DNA of 64,000 bases from NCBI GenBank assembly GCA_032717465.1, contig CM064670.1, positions 19,004,439 through 19,068,438 on the forward strand. The letters run 5' to 3'. Positions 11,130 through 21,243 of the stretch are shown here, in pieces. A program made the translations under genes and the position numbers. Source of the stretch: Coenobita brevimanus. Its lineage: Eukaryota > Arthropoda > Malacostraca > Decapoda > Coenobitidae. Numbering within the stretch: the stretch's first letter is position 1; the number at the start of each line of letters is the position of its first letter. The notes beneath the pieces are model-generated. The model had not been told where the DNA came from. It ran no database searches and saw only the letters and a program-made list of their open reading frames with translations.

Positions 11130-11648
11130 ATAATAATCCATCCATCCATCCAACATCCAATCTTATGTTGCCCCATGAGGAGCGTATGAGCCCGGGGCTA
11201 GGCAAGTTGGTCCTGGCATTTACGATGAAAGTGACCAGCCTCATCCTTGAGTGGCATTACGTGAGCAATAAACCCCACCCAACCCTTGGATATAAACCTT
11301 CACCGGCTCAATCCGATTGGAGCACAGTAAATACCCACTAAACCACCAGGCGCCAAAATTGGTTATACGGTTACCACCCGGCGTAGTAAATGGTTTCCTG
11401 GTGTACAGGAAACCATTTGGCTTGTCACTCAGTGTAGAGTTACCCATAGGCAGAAGGAAGAGGAAAGAGTGAAGGAAAGAAAGACCGAAGAGGGAGCATA
11501 AAGTCACTCGGAAGCAGAAGGACGAGGAAAGAATGAAGGAAAGAAAAACAGAAGAGGATGAAAGGAAAGAAGGATGAAGGAGAGGAAAGGGCAGAAACCT
11601 GAGAGCAGCACTACATCGAGTGAGTGGATGGTGAGCACCCCCACCTAC

Positions 11649-11651
<3 letters not shown>
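11130..11651 (-). mobile_element. S1 SINE-like element, copy 1
   Basis: First of seven related ~0.3-0.5 kb copies. In the minus direction it has a tRNA-like pol III promoter pair (A-box-like TGGTTTAGTGG, B-box-like GGTTTATATCC), then a body ending in a (TGGA)n tail at 11130-11150. A 13-bp perfect hairpin lies at 11388-11418 (AAATGGTTTCCTG, 5-nt loop, complement). A ~65-bp purine-rich unit (CACCCATAGGCAGAAGGAAG and onward) is present twice. An (AT)n array abuts the other end. Orientation is provisional because it depends on the tRNA resemblance. Confidence 0.7.
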
Positions 11652-11701
<50 letters not shown>

Positions 11702-11715
11702 TGTCTATATATATA

Positions 11716-11756
<41 letters not shown>
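11652..11756. repeat. (AT)n microsatellite
   Basis: AT repeats with CTGTCTATAT interruptions near 11701, directly abutting S1 copy 1. Confidence 0.98.
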
Positions 11757-11759
<3 letters not shown>

Positions 11760-11895
11760 AACACAGTCGCATTTACGATATACAAGTTTCCTTAACACAA
11801 ATATAATTACTTTTTTTTTCTTTTGAGGGGTAATTATTTACCTAACTATTTATTCCGATTCGATTGTGAAGTGTTTAGTAGCTGAAGGAGTGAAG

Positions 11896-12599
<704 letters not shown>

Positions 12600-12960
12600 A
12601 ATATCATTCATTCGTTCATCATCCAGTCCTACATTGCCCCATAGAAGCGTAGGAGCCCGGGGCTAGGCAAGTTGGTCCTGACATTTAAGATGACAGTGAC
12701 CAGCCTCACTCATCCCTGAGTGGCATTACGTGAGCAATAAACCCCAACTATCTCTTGGATATAAACCTTCACCGGCTCAATCCGATTGGAGCGCAGTAAT
12801 TATTCACCATGCGCCAAAATCTGGTTATATGGTTACCACCCAGCGTAGTAAATGGCTTCCTGGTGTACAGGAAACCATTTGCCTTGTCACCGACAGGCAG
12901 AAGGACGAGGAAAGAGTGAAGACAGAAGAGGATGGAAGGAAACAAGGATGGAGGAGAGGT
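12600..12960 (-). mobile_element. S1 SINE-like element, copy 2
   Basis: It matches copy 1 along its length, including the AATGG-based hairpin near 12851-12881, but has only one copy of the purine-rich ~65-bp unit. It abuts a (TAA)n tract instead of (AT)n. It is arranged as an inverted pair with copy 3. Confidence 0.75.
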
Positions 12961-13019
12961 TAATAATGATAATAATAATGATATTAATAATGATGATGAT
13001 GATAATAATAATAATAATA

Positions 13020-13071
<52 letters not shown>

Positions 13072-13085
13072 TTATTATTGTTATT
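12961..13085. repeat. (TAA)n-(TTA)n palindromic microsatellite
   Basis: AATAATGAT/AATAAT repeats switch to their complement TTATTATTATT at about 13020, so the tract is self-complementary. It is the centre of the inverted S1 pair. Confidence 0.95.
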
Positions 13086-13093
13086 TCCTACGT

Positions 13094-13545
13094 GATAGGT
13101 AGGGGCGCTCACCATCCACTCACTCGATTAGTGTTGCTATCGGGTGACTGCCCTTTCCTCTCTTTCTTCCTTCTTTCCTTTCCTCCTCTTCTGTCTTTCT
13201 TTCCTTCATTCTTTCCTCTTGCTTCTGTCTACGGGTGACTCTACATTGACAAGCCAAATGGCTTCCTGTACACCAGGAAACCATTTACTACGTTGGGTGG
13301 TAGGCATATAGCCAAATTATGGCGCCTGGTGGTTTAGTAGGTAATTAAGGAGCTCAAACCGAATTCAGCCTGGGCAGGTTTACATCCATGGGATGGTTGG
13401 GGTTTATTGCTCACGTAATGCCACTCAGGGATGAGTGAGGCTGGTCACTGTCATTTTAAATATCAGGACCAACTTACCTAGCCCCGGACTTCCACGCACC
13501 TCAAGGGGAAACACAGGATTAGATGATGATGATGATTATAATTTC
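13094..13545 (+). mobile_element. S1 SINE-like element, copy 3 (inverted relative to copy 2)
   Basis: In this orientation the tRNA-like head is read directly: A-box-like TGGTTTAGTAG at 13330-13340 and B-box-like AGGTTTACATCC at 13376-13387. The 3' end is ACACAGGATTAGATGATGATGATG at about 13512. The GGCTTCCTGTACACCAGGAAACC hairpin is near 13260. Like copy 2 it has a single purine/pyrimidine-rich unit and faces a (TAA)n tract. Confidence 0.75.
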
Positions 13546-13585
13546 ATGCAAAAACAATTCACAGTTCTGATAGGTTCTGACCTGT

Positions 13586-13802
13586 CAGGCCCGTATTCAG
13601 GACGGTTTAGGAGGCCTTCTACCACCTCTATCTTACCAGTTTATTTCTGAGTATGGCACGTTGATATTACTGGCATGCTGTTTATACCAACTATGTCGAT
13701 ATGACAGAAAGGCATTGAAAAGAATAACTGTGAAATTGGCGCAATAAATCGCAAAGAATGATGCGTTAGGAAGCCTTCTAAGCTAACAAGAATACGGACC
13801 TT
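13586..13802 (+). mobile_element. MITE, GGYCCGTATTC family (best copy)
   Basis: The left end AGGCCCGTATTCAGGACGG and the complement of the right end (AGGTCCGTATTCTTGTTAGC) are imperfect terminal inverted repeats extending into TTAGGAGGCCTTC / TTAGAAGGCTTCC. The ~215-bp body is non-coding. Superfamily is not resolved. Confidence 0.65.
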
Positions 13803-14989
13803 GATAAAACTGCGTCCATTAACCCATTAAGGAGGAGGACGCCTTTCATATTATATTTCTATTAACACCAGACTATTTTATTTACGTTAGGAGATGTGCC
13901 TGGTGGCGAGAGAGTTAAAAACGAGTTACAGTGACCTCTTCAGTACGATGGTGTCTTTTCATTCAGGGCCTCACTCTAGCCGTACAGGCCACTTTGTGGT
14001 GCATCTTCCTCTGCGACTTACTTTCCAGTTTACATTATGATATCGACACACTTTACATCAAAAACATTTTTCAGTTCATTCAAGCCATCACTTATACTGA
14101 AGCAAGGAATTATCTATACCAATGATGGGGCCAATGAAGGCTGTATTAACTCCTTTAGTTCGATAAATTTATCGAACAAATAAAATCATCTGGAAACGAT
14201 AGGAATAAAAACAGGAAATACGTCATCGGAATGCTGGGGTTAAGGTGTAATGTTTAAGAAAATCACTGCGGAAAAGGCATTATGAAATCCACTCGAAATA
14301 TGTCCTTTAGTCTTGCTACCGCCAGCCGATTTTACTCGTCTTGGTAGACCCCCCCCTCGTAGTGAAGTGGTTGACCCCTTCACTGTGAACAGGTCTCCCC
14401 AAAGTTGAATAATGGGACTGACGGTATCTAGAATACATTTATAAAAGAGGCTTCATAGTACTGAGTATGTAATGAAGGTTGTTGCTCGACCCTTCACTAT
14501 AAATGATCACTATTAAGCTACATAAACTCATGCAGATGCAGAGAGAGAGAGAGAGAGTATTAATATACCCTGCTACAATTCTGTACTTTCAATCTTGTCG
14601 CGCTATGAATAACAGTACTTTTTCCATCAAACGCCTGGCAATGTTATTTAGGAAACAGTAAGTATAGAGGCATGAGAGTATAAACATTACCCCTAACCAT
14701 TTCATGGTCACAACAACGCTAGTAAAATATTACAGCAAACGCTAGACGAAGTTACATATCTGGGTGCATGAGAAGGTCAATAAACATCAATGTAACTCTG
14801 TCGCGATACAAAACCTCTTTATTGGATTGTCGGTATATAACCTGTAATGTCACGTAGTTTATTATACTCACTGCTTCATTGAGTTTTCGCAGTCGGTGTA
14901 CGGTATCTATCTATCATCTCCCGCTGCTTCATGAAGTTTTTGCAATGTGTATTTATCTATCACCTACCTGTCTATATTTTTATCTATTT
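13803..14989. other. No recognisable gene
   Basis: Contains a 20-bp perfect palindrome at 14158-14177 and a (GA)n tract at about 14540-14558. No supported gene. Confidence 0.5.
14158..14177. repeat. 20-bp perfect palindrome
   Basis: GTTCGATAAATTTATCGAAC is its own reverse complement. It could be a dimeric protein binding site or chance; nothing nearby decides. Confidence 0.9.
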
Positions 14990-15045
14990 ATCTACATTTA
15001 TTTCTTTATTTACCTGTTGCCTAACGCCGCATCCTGTGAGACAGC
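14990..15045 (-). mobile_element. Possible family C LINE 3' tail relic
   Basis: On the minus strand GGATGCGGCGTTAGGCAACAG followed by TAAATAAAG..TAGATAAATAGATA resembles the family C terminus (GGATTGAGGCGTCTGGCAATAG plus a TAGA-type tail). It is very short and diverged. Confidence 0.35.
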
Positions 15046-15809
15046 CTTGATAAGAAAACAACCTCCCGGCATTTCTTTTTCTACTCACAAACGACCCATT
15101 CTTTTAATGAAACCGGTTGATGGTACTGGTTATCATCCCTTATGCGCTTAGGAACAGAAGTTGTCCTTTTTACAAATAATAAAAAGGAGGAACCTTGAAG
15201 TTTAGGCCGGTGACCTTCGTGCCTATGAGCTGATGTGCGAAGGGCGGTACGCTACACACCCTTGCAACAAAATCCCACATGCAGCAACCCTGGCAGTAAA
15301 GGGTTAAGTATGGAAGGTATTTACAGTCAGGTTGCCTCCTCAAGATGCCTACCCATTGACCCGTTCAATAATATGTCATCTTGGAGTATTGAATTATTGC
15401 TACAACTACCAAATATCACTCACCTTCAGAGACCCATGCGGTTACGAGGGGATTCAAGAAGAATGTATGGGCTATAAAAGCCTTAGTTTTGAAAAGTGAA
15501 TCCTGACTTCAATAAACTGTGTGGAGATATCACAAACAGACGTCGTCAGGCTGTAGAGTTAACATTCCAGGTACAGTCGGGGACAAAACATCGCTTATGA
15601 TGTCATTCTCTTCTGGCTAGTCTTTTAAAACTAACAGAGGCTTGATATGTTTCTCAGTCAACAGATGATGCTCTTTGATATGATACGTTTGGGAGGAAAT
15701 TAATCAATATACGCCAGGGGTCAAGCACATGCGGTGAAACAGTATGCGAAATTCTGATCTTGACTATTAGTCCAGTCTAATATTACTCCTCTCACATTTT
15801 ACCGGAATC
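15046..15809. other. No recognisable gene
   Basis: Nothing supportable on either strand. Confidence 0.5.
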
Positions 15810-15822
15810 ATGTCTGCAGCGG

Positions 15823-16677
15823 CTTCTTGTTTGTTTTTTTGGTTAGTTGTTTTCCGGGGAGGGGCACTAACCCTCTGCCAACCCTTTTAGTCGCCTTTTA
15901 CGACAAGCAGGGATACTGGGGGAGTATTCTTGAAAACCCCCCTACCCCCAGGGGGGAGTACTCGGGGGAGCCGGTGGTGTAGTGGTTAGCACACCCAGGC
16001 CGCAACTGGAAAAGCCTGAGTTCTATTCCCAGGCCTGTTCTTTTTAATTGGAAAATGTGAGTACGTTTAAGTACTTGGGTAGGGTGATGAGTAAGGATGG
16101 AGGTTTGGAGGGTGAAGTGCTTGAAAGGGTACAGCAGGGAAGAAAGGTTGCTGGTTCTTTGAAAGCAGTGATAAGAAACAGGGAAGTGAGCATGGAAGTG
16201 AAAAAGTTACTACATGACAGTATTGTGATACCAACTCTAACGTACGGAAGTGAAGCTTGGACATTGATGGAAGGACACAAGTCAAGAGTGAGAGCAGTGG
16301 AAATGAGTTATTTAAGAGGAGCCTGTGGAGTCACGTGGAGAGACAGGCTGACGAATGAGGATATAAAGGAGCGTTGTGGTGTGGATATGGATGTGATAGG
16401 AAGCGTTATGAGGAACACACTGAGGTGGTTTGGCCATGTGGAGAGGAAGGAAGGTGAAAGACTGACGAAGAGAGTGTATGTGAGTGAGGTGGAGGGGGGA
16501 AGAGGGAGGGGGAGGCCGAGGATGAGATGGAGGGATGGGGTGGAGAGGTATATGAGAGACGGGGGTGTGAGTTGGGAGCAGGGCAGTGAAATGGCGGGGG
16601 ACAGGACGACTTGGAGGCGATTTGTTTGTGGCCACCCCAAACGGGATTGAGGCGTCTGGCAATAGATAGATAGATAG
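15823..16677 (+). mobile_element. Chimeric retroelement: 5' leader + SINE-like core + tRNA-like head + LINE 3' end
   Basis: Flanked by a perfect 13-bp duplication, ATGTCTGCAGCGG, at 15810-15822 and 16678-16690. In order it holds a leader CTTCTTGTTTGT..GTTAGTTGTTTTC, a block containing TAGTCGCCTTTTACGACA (15888 on) resembling central SINE domains of invertebrates, a tRNA-like promoter pair (A box TGGTGTAGTGG 15975-15985, B box GAGTTCTATTCC 16018-16029), and then ~630 bp of the family C LINE 3' end terminating in (TAGA)n. The leader is shared with the element at 33072-33795. Confidence 0.8.
16048..16650 (+). pseudogene. C-terminal part of family C LINE ORF2, open for 200 codons
   Basis: The frame reads FKYLGRVMSKDG, KAVIRNREVSMEVKK, PTLTYGSEAWTL, RGACGVTWRDRLTNE, RNTLRWFGHVER, a Gly/Arg-rich RGRGRPRMRWRDG segment and WRRFVCGHP before the stop. 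This is the post-catalytic tail typical of RTE-like and related LINE reverse transcriptases. It lacks all catalytic motifs. It is uninterrupted, unlike most other copies here, which suggests a recent insertion. The start ATG is only a convenient in-frame methionine, not a native start. Confidence 0.8.
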
Positions 16678-16724
16678 ATGTCTGCAGCGGAAGTGTAGCT
16701 CCATTCCATCCATACACTCTTACT

Positions 16725-18095
16725 CATTTTCTGCCCGTTTCTCTCTATGCTGATAATGCAGTGCTACTTGCAAATACAGAACAAGAGCTTGGTAGACTAC
16801 TGCAGTGTTTCGTAAGTGTCTGTGAGCCTCGAGTCTTGAGAGTAAATGTAGAAAAGAGCAAACTGATATTTACTGACAGAGAAGGTGACTCCTAGTGTGA
16901 TGTTACAGTGAATGGAGAGAAACTGGAATTAGTGGGAGAGTTCAAATACGTGGGTACAATGATAGAAAAGAGAAGAAAATGTTCAAACGAAGTGGAAAGT
17001 GACACAAGAAAGGAAAGTAGCTAGTGCTATGAAGGCCTTGATAAGAAACTGAGGCTTGAGTGTTGCAGCCGCGCGAGGTTTACATGAAAGAATGTTAGTA
17101 CCAACCTTAACATAAGGACGTGAGACTATGGTGTGGCATGGAAATAAAGAAGTCCAGAGTAAGAGCAGTGAAGATGGAAATGCTGAGGAATGTATGTGGA
17201 GTACGGATAGTGGATAGGATACGAAATAATGTGATTCGTGAAAGTTGCGGAGTGAGGAAGTCTGTGGGCACCACAATCGAAAAGAGTGTACTGAGATGGT
17301 ATGGGTATGTGGAGAGAATGGATGACAATAATGTAGTGAAAAAAAGGTATATCTGAGCGGATATGAAGGATGGAGGAGGAGAGGTAAGTCAAGATGGTGG
17401 AGGGATGTGGTGGATGAGTGTGTGAGGAAGAGAGGTATGGAAGTATTTTTTTTTTTGTGTCCGACTCTGGGCATAGGCTTCACAGCCTGCTCCCAAGACC
17501 CAGTAGTCCTCCTTACATACCGTACACCTTTACATGTCACCACATCAGCGCTAACACCCACCGTCCATATTGAATACATGCTAGGGCTGTTTCATACAGG
17601 ACTGATGTATTGGTATTAGCAGGGGTATTTTTATGACATGTCGGCGAGTCTTCTGGAAGATCAATATAGTCTGATTTTATGAAATTCAAATCCTTAAACT
17701 GTTCCCTGCCCCAGCGGGGATTTGAACCTGGGTCCGGTAGGACTGCAGGCCACCTCTCTACCGATTGAGCCACCGCCTTCCCTATGGGACTGACAAGAGA
17801 TCGAGATGGCTGGATGAATTTTGTGCGAAGAAGTGCATTACCAAAGATTTATCACCCCTTTTTAACGTTACATCGTTTGAATTGGCTCTATCAGATAGGT
17901 ATATGTGAAGTTACAGAACTTGGTGAAATTTGTTTGGCCTATCAGATGGAGCCAGGATTTCAAGAGCCTGAAAGATGAGTGAATGGGAGCGTGACCCACT
18001 GAACTGGGCAAACCTTGGCTGTCTGGACGTTGCTACTCCTCACCCTGCCCTAGGGTGGGAATGGGAGTCCGGATGATAATGATGATGATTCCCCG
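16725..18095 (+). mobile_element. LINE 3' fragment (family D, relative of family C), split by a SINE
   Basis: The coding starts at the RT active site, LYADNAVLLA at about 16743, where the second catalytic aspartate is replaced by asparagine (codon 16755-16757). It continues with FVSVCEPRVLRVNVEKSKL, GEFKYVGTMIEK, SRVRAVKMEMLRNVCGV, and YGYVERMD. A SINE interrupts it at 17446-17781, after which GLTRDRDGWMNFV continues the C-terminus. A TCCGGATGATAATGATGATGATT tail near 18072 marks the likely 3' end. Several stops and frame shifts. Confidence 0.7.
17446..17781 (-). mobile_element. tRNA-derived SINE (family T1), copy 1
   Basis: The minus strand begins with GGAAGGCGGTGGCTCAATCGG (A box) and GACCCAGGTTCAAATCCCC (B box), a clear tRNA-like pol III head. 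The body carries CAGGGAACAGTTTAAGGAT, CGCCGACATGTC and TGGTGACATGTAAAGGTG, and ends GCCCAGAGTCGGACACA plus an A-run (T-run at 17446-17456). It lies inside the family D LINE. Full copies also occur at 37.6 and 51.8 kb. Confidence 0.9.
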
Positions 18096-19055
18096 TTACA
18101 AGATTTTACCTTTATGCTCAGTCCCTTATGTGTACGGTCAGGACCATATTGGAAAGTATGTTCTTCCACTGCTTCACTATGTTGCTCTCTCATTCAGGGC
18201 ATGTCGGTCAACTTCCTCCTTGACAGACTATATCAAAGAGAGTCATCTATGGGAAGAGAAACAAAACAATCCTCTCTCAGTTTAGAAATATTAGCTAGCT
18301 GAGGCAACTGAGAATATAAGAAGTGATGTATTCGGGGAAATTTGGTTTCTGACTGTATACAGTCAGTTGGATCAGTCACTTCAATCTGTCATACTACGAT
18401 CTTCATTTATAAAAGTATAATTTGTTCATGCATCTTGAATTGAACTGAACTTAATTATAATACTGTTTTGTATGACTTTATCTGAAACGGACAACTTATG
18501 CTTGCTTTTAGCCTTCCGTTCTTTCTTACAGGACAAAATTTCTGCTATAATTTTTCTCTTCGACTGGATAAACGCAAAAGCATATAACTTGCTGTATTCA
18601 CTTAAGCAGCGATGAGTCTACCTCATAGCCTACTTCCCACCTGCTTTCGTCAGTGTCTCTCCCAACAGAGCGTCCATTGTTCGGCTGAGGAGTCATGGCC
18701 AGCCTCACTTTGGTCTCTCTGCTACTCGCCACGGCCTTCTTCACAACTTCCCTGCTTTTTAACTGTTTTCTTAATTATATTATTTCTTGATTATTTTATT
18801 TAGGCTAACACATACGATTCAACCTGAATAAAAATAATCCTTAGCACTCAAGGGATCAAGAACCACAGTTGCTACTAAACTCAAGTAGTACATGTGAGAA
18901 TTTCAATGGACGATTTTAAACATCTACAAGAAATCTCTCGTTGTTCAATTGTTAATCATACAGTCACTCGTACCATTTACTTATATACCGTATCTTTGGG
19001 TGCTCAATAGTCGCATGATTAGTCATGAAAAAAAATTCGCACTGTTTCTCTCTTG
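18096..19055. other. No recognisable gene
   Basis: Short frames only; none supported. Confidence 0.5.
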
Positions 19056-19147
19056 CTCTGCCATTATTATTATTATTATTATTTTTATCAACGCCTACCT
19101 TGATAATTCCCCCTCCTGTAATTAGCGGAGTACGCTGCCACCACCAC

Positions 19148-19192
<45 letters not shown>
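19056..19192. repeat. (ATT)n and (CAT)n microsatellites
   Basis: (ATT)n at about 19060-19085 and (CAT)n at about 19145-19192, giving the spurious His-run peptide. Confidence 0.95.
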
Positions 19193-19194
<2 letters not shown>

Positions 19195-19678
19195 CTCCTT
19201 ACTAATGTAAGTGAGGTGGAGTTGGAGCCATGACAAGAAAAAATATAATAATGAAAACATCACTTACCAATTTATGGCCATAACGAAAATATCAGTAAGC
19301 CGAACACATAAAAAAAAAAAAAAAAAAAGGGAAGACAAAAAAGGTCACCAGGCCAAAGACCACCAAAGACTATTATGCAGTGTTAAGATATTAAAGACCA
19401 AGATAGTAAAACCAAGACACCAAAGACCATCAAACTAAGATGACCAAAAACAGCACCAACACCCATACTCGGGACTACTCTAATACTCTATTACAGCTGA
19501 AGCCAGACGAACTTATTCAACTGTAGCCTAAGTGAGTCATAGAAGCCTGGGTGTTAATTATTTCGGTTATGATCCTTAAACAAACTGTATTGACATCATT
19601 AGACAGCCAATAAATAGGAGAACACCACCACCATCATCCCACAGATACAGCGAGTGAGGGTTCCAAAAACAAAAACTC
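19193..19678. other. A-rich region without recognisable gene
   Basis: An A-run at about 19310-19327 is followed by an irregular CAAAGACCA-rich stretch to about 19440. No supported gene. Confidence 0.5.
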
Positions 19679-20008
19679 CGATTGGAGCGCCGTTATTACC
19701 CACTAAACCACCAGGCACCAAAATTTGGTTATATGGTTACCACCCAGCGTAGAAAATGGTTTCCTGGTGTACAGGAAACCATTTGGCTTGTCATTCAGCG
19801 TAGAGTCACCCACGGCCAGAAGGAAGAGGAAAGAATGACGGAAAGACAGAAGAGGGAGTGTAAAGTCACCCGTAGGCAGAAGAAAGAGGAAAGACTGAAG
19901 GAAAGAAGGACAGAAGAGAATGGACGAAAAGAAGGATGGAGGAGAGGAAAGGGCAGACACCCGAAAGCAGCACTACATCGAGTGACCGGATGGTGAGCGT
20001 CCCCACCT

Positions 20009-20014
<6 letters not shown>
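19679..20014 (-). mobile_element. S1 SINE-like element, copy 4 (truncated)
   Basis: It begins abruptly at CCGATTGGAGCGCC, within the tRNA-like part, so the (GATGAT)-tail end is missing. The TGGTTTCCTG hairpin (about 19757-19786) and two purine-rich units are present. Flanked by (AT)n at 20015. Confidence 0.75.

Positions 20015-20101
<87 letters not shown>
20015..20101. repeat. (AT)n microsatellite
   Basis: AT repeats with one CT interruption near 20045, between S1 copies 4 and 5. Confidence 0.98.
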
Positions 20102-20102
<1 letters not shown>

Positions 20103-20109
20103 GATACTG

Positions 20110-20626
20110 TATATCCATCCATCCATCATCTAATCCTACGTTGCCCCATGAGAAGCATAGGGGCCCTGGGTTAGGCAGTTGGTCCTGACATTTAAGATGA
20201 GAGTGACCAACCTCATTCATCCCTGAGTGGCATTAAGTGAGCAATAAACCCCAACCACCCCTTGGATATAAACCTTCACCGGCTCAATCCGATTGGAGCA
20301 CAATAATTACCCACTAAACCACCAGGCGCCAAAATTTGGTTATATGGTTACCACCCAGCGTAGTAAATGGTTTCCTGGTGTACAGAATACCATTTGGCTT
20401 GTCACTCAGTGTAGAGTCACCCATAGGCAGAAGGAAGAGGAAAGAATGAAGGAATGAATGACAGAAGAGGGAGTGTAAAGTCACCCGTAGGCAGAAGGAC
20501 GAGGAAAGAATGAAGGAAAGAGAGATAGAAGAAGATGGAAGGAAAGAAGGCTGGAGGAGAGGACAGGGCAGACACCCGAGAGCTGCACTACATTGAGTGA
20601 GTGGATGGTGAGCGTCCCCACCTACC

Positions 20627-20630
<4 letters not shown>
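20110..20630 (-). mobile_element. S1 SINE-like element, copy 5 (full length)
   Basis: Runs from a CCATCCATCCATC tail at 20113 to CACCTACCACAATA at 20630. Same order as copy 1, with two purine-rich units offset by about 65 bp (starting near 20411 and 20476). The hairpin right arm is altered (CAGAATACCATTT), weakening the stem. It follows copy 4 in the same orientation across an (AT)n array. Confidence 0.8.

Positions 20631-20689
<59 letters not shown>
20630..20689. repeat. (AT)n microsatellite
   Basis: About 60 bp of AT repeats between S1 copy 5 and the tRNA-Ala-like SINE. Confidence 0.98.
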
Positions 20690-20691
<2 letters not shown>

Positions 20692-21074
20692 TCATCAGCC
20701 ATTGAGGTCCACTGCAGGACCGGCCTATCCCTACCGAAGCAGGGACGATACAAGCCAATGTATCTCTACCCAGTGACCTAGGCTGTCTGGTAGAGACTGT
20801 ATGTAGGGTGAGAAGTGCTTGTAAGTGTAATTGTAGTGTTGTAGTGGCTTTGGATGTGTGTGTAGTCTGTGAACCAAGTGTAATCGACCCGCCTTAAGCC
20901 GACTGGATGCAAGCATACTAGTATGCGACACTGGTTCAACCACAGCACCCCTTATGTCCGCCAAAGTAGCAAGTGGCTCGGTGAACGATTCCCAAAGTTT
21001 TTACAACTCTGGCGGGAGGCGAACCCTCGTCCACCAGCGTGCGAAACACACACTCTACCACTGTACCGCAGAGG

Positions 21075-21076
<2 letters not shown>
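20690..21076 (-). mobile_element. tRNA-Ala-like SINE (family T2)
   Basis: The minus-strand head reads GCGGTACAGTGGTAGAGTG (A box, 21053-21070) and GAGGGTTCGCCTCCC (B box, 21014-21028) with a TTCGCAC anticodon-like loop between them, close to a tRNA-Ala(CGC) pattern. A ~290-bp body follows. The 3' end is GCAGTGGACCTCAATGGC followed by TGATGATGATA at 20690, matching the 3' end of the RTE-type LINE at 41.9 kb. Confidence 0.8.

Positions 21077-21114
<38 letters not shown>
21077..21114. repeat. (AT)n microsatellite
   Basis: About 38 bp of AT repeats between the T2 SINE and a LINE tail fragment. Confidence 0.97.
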
Positions 21115-21115
<1 letters not shown>

Positions 21116-21162
21116 TTTATGAGACGAAGAAGGAACCAAAGGCCGTGAGCCCGCAATTGTTG

Positions 21163-21163
<1 letters not shown>
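21115..21163 (-). mobile_element. 49-bp 3' tail of a family A LINE
   Basis: The minus strand reads GCGGGCTCACGGCCTTTGG and TTCCTTCTTCGTCTC, the same 3' untranslated tail as the family A copies at 34.2, 46.5 and 52.2 kb. It is an extremely 5'-truncated insertion between two (AT)n arrays. Confidence 0.8.
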
Positions 21164-21236
<73 letters not shown>

Positions 21237-21243
21237 ATATATA
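21164..21243. repeat. (AT)n microsatellite, mariner target
   Basis: AT repeats with two GTATAT interruptions. The mariner element sits in this array. Confidence 0.97.

Noticed and set aside
15961..16040. A possible functional tRNA gene
   Set aside because: Boxes are present, but the sequence is embedded within a retroelement bounded by target-site duplications and lacks a clean cloverleaf.
16308..16727. Three overlapping minus-strand frames opposite the family C LINE tail
   Set aside because: Shadows of the plus-strand LINE coding, caused by its G/A-rich composition.
17537..17773. Minus-strand frame beginning MAQSVERWPAVLPDPGSNPRWG
   Set aside because: It is the translated tRNA-like head of the T1 SINE, a common false gene call.
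21004..21076. A possible functional tRNA-Ala gene
   Set aside because: A and B boxes are present, but the acceptor and D stems do not pair well and a SINE body follows directly.
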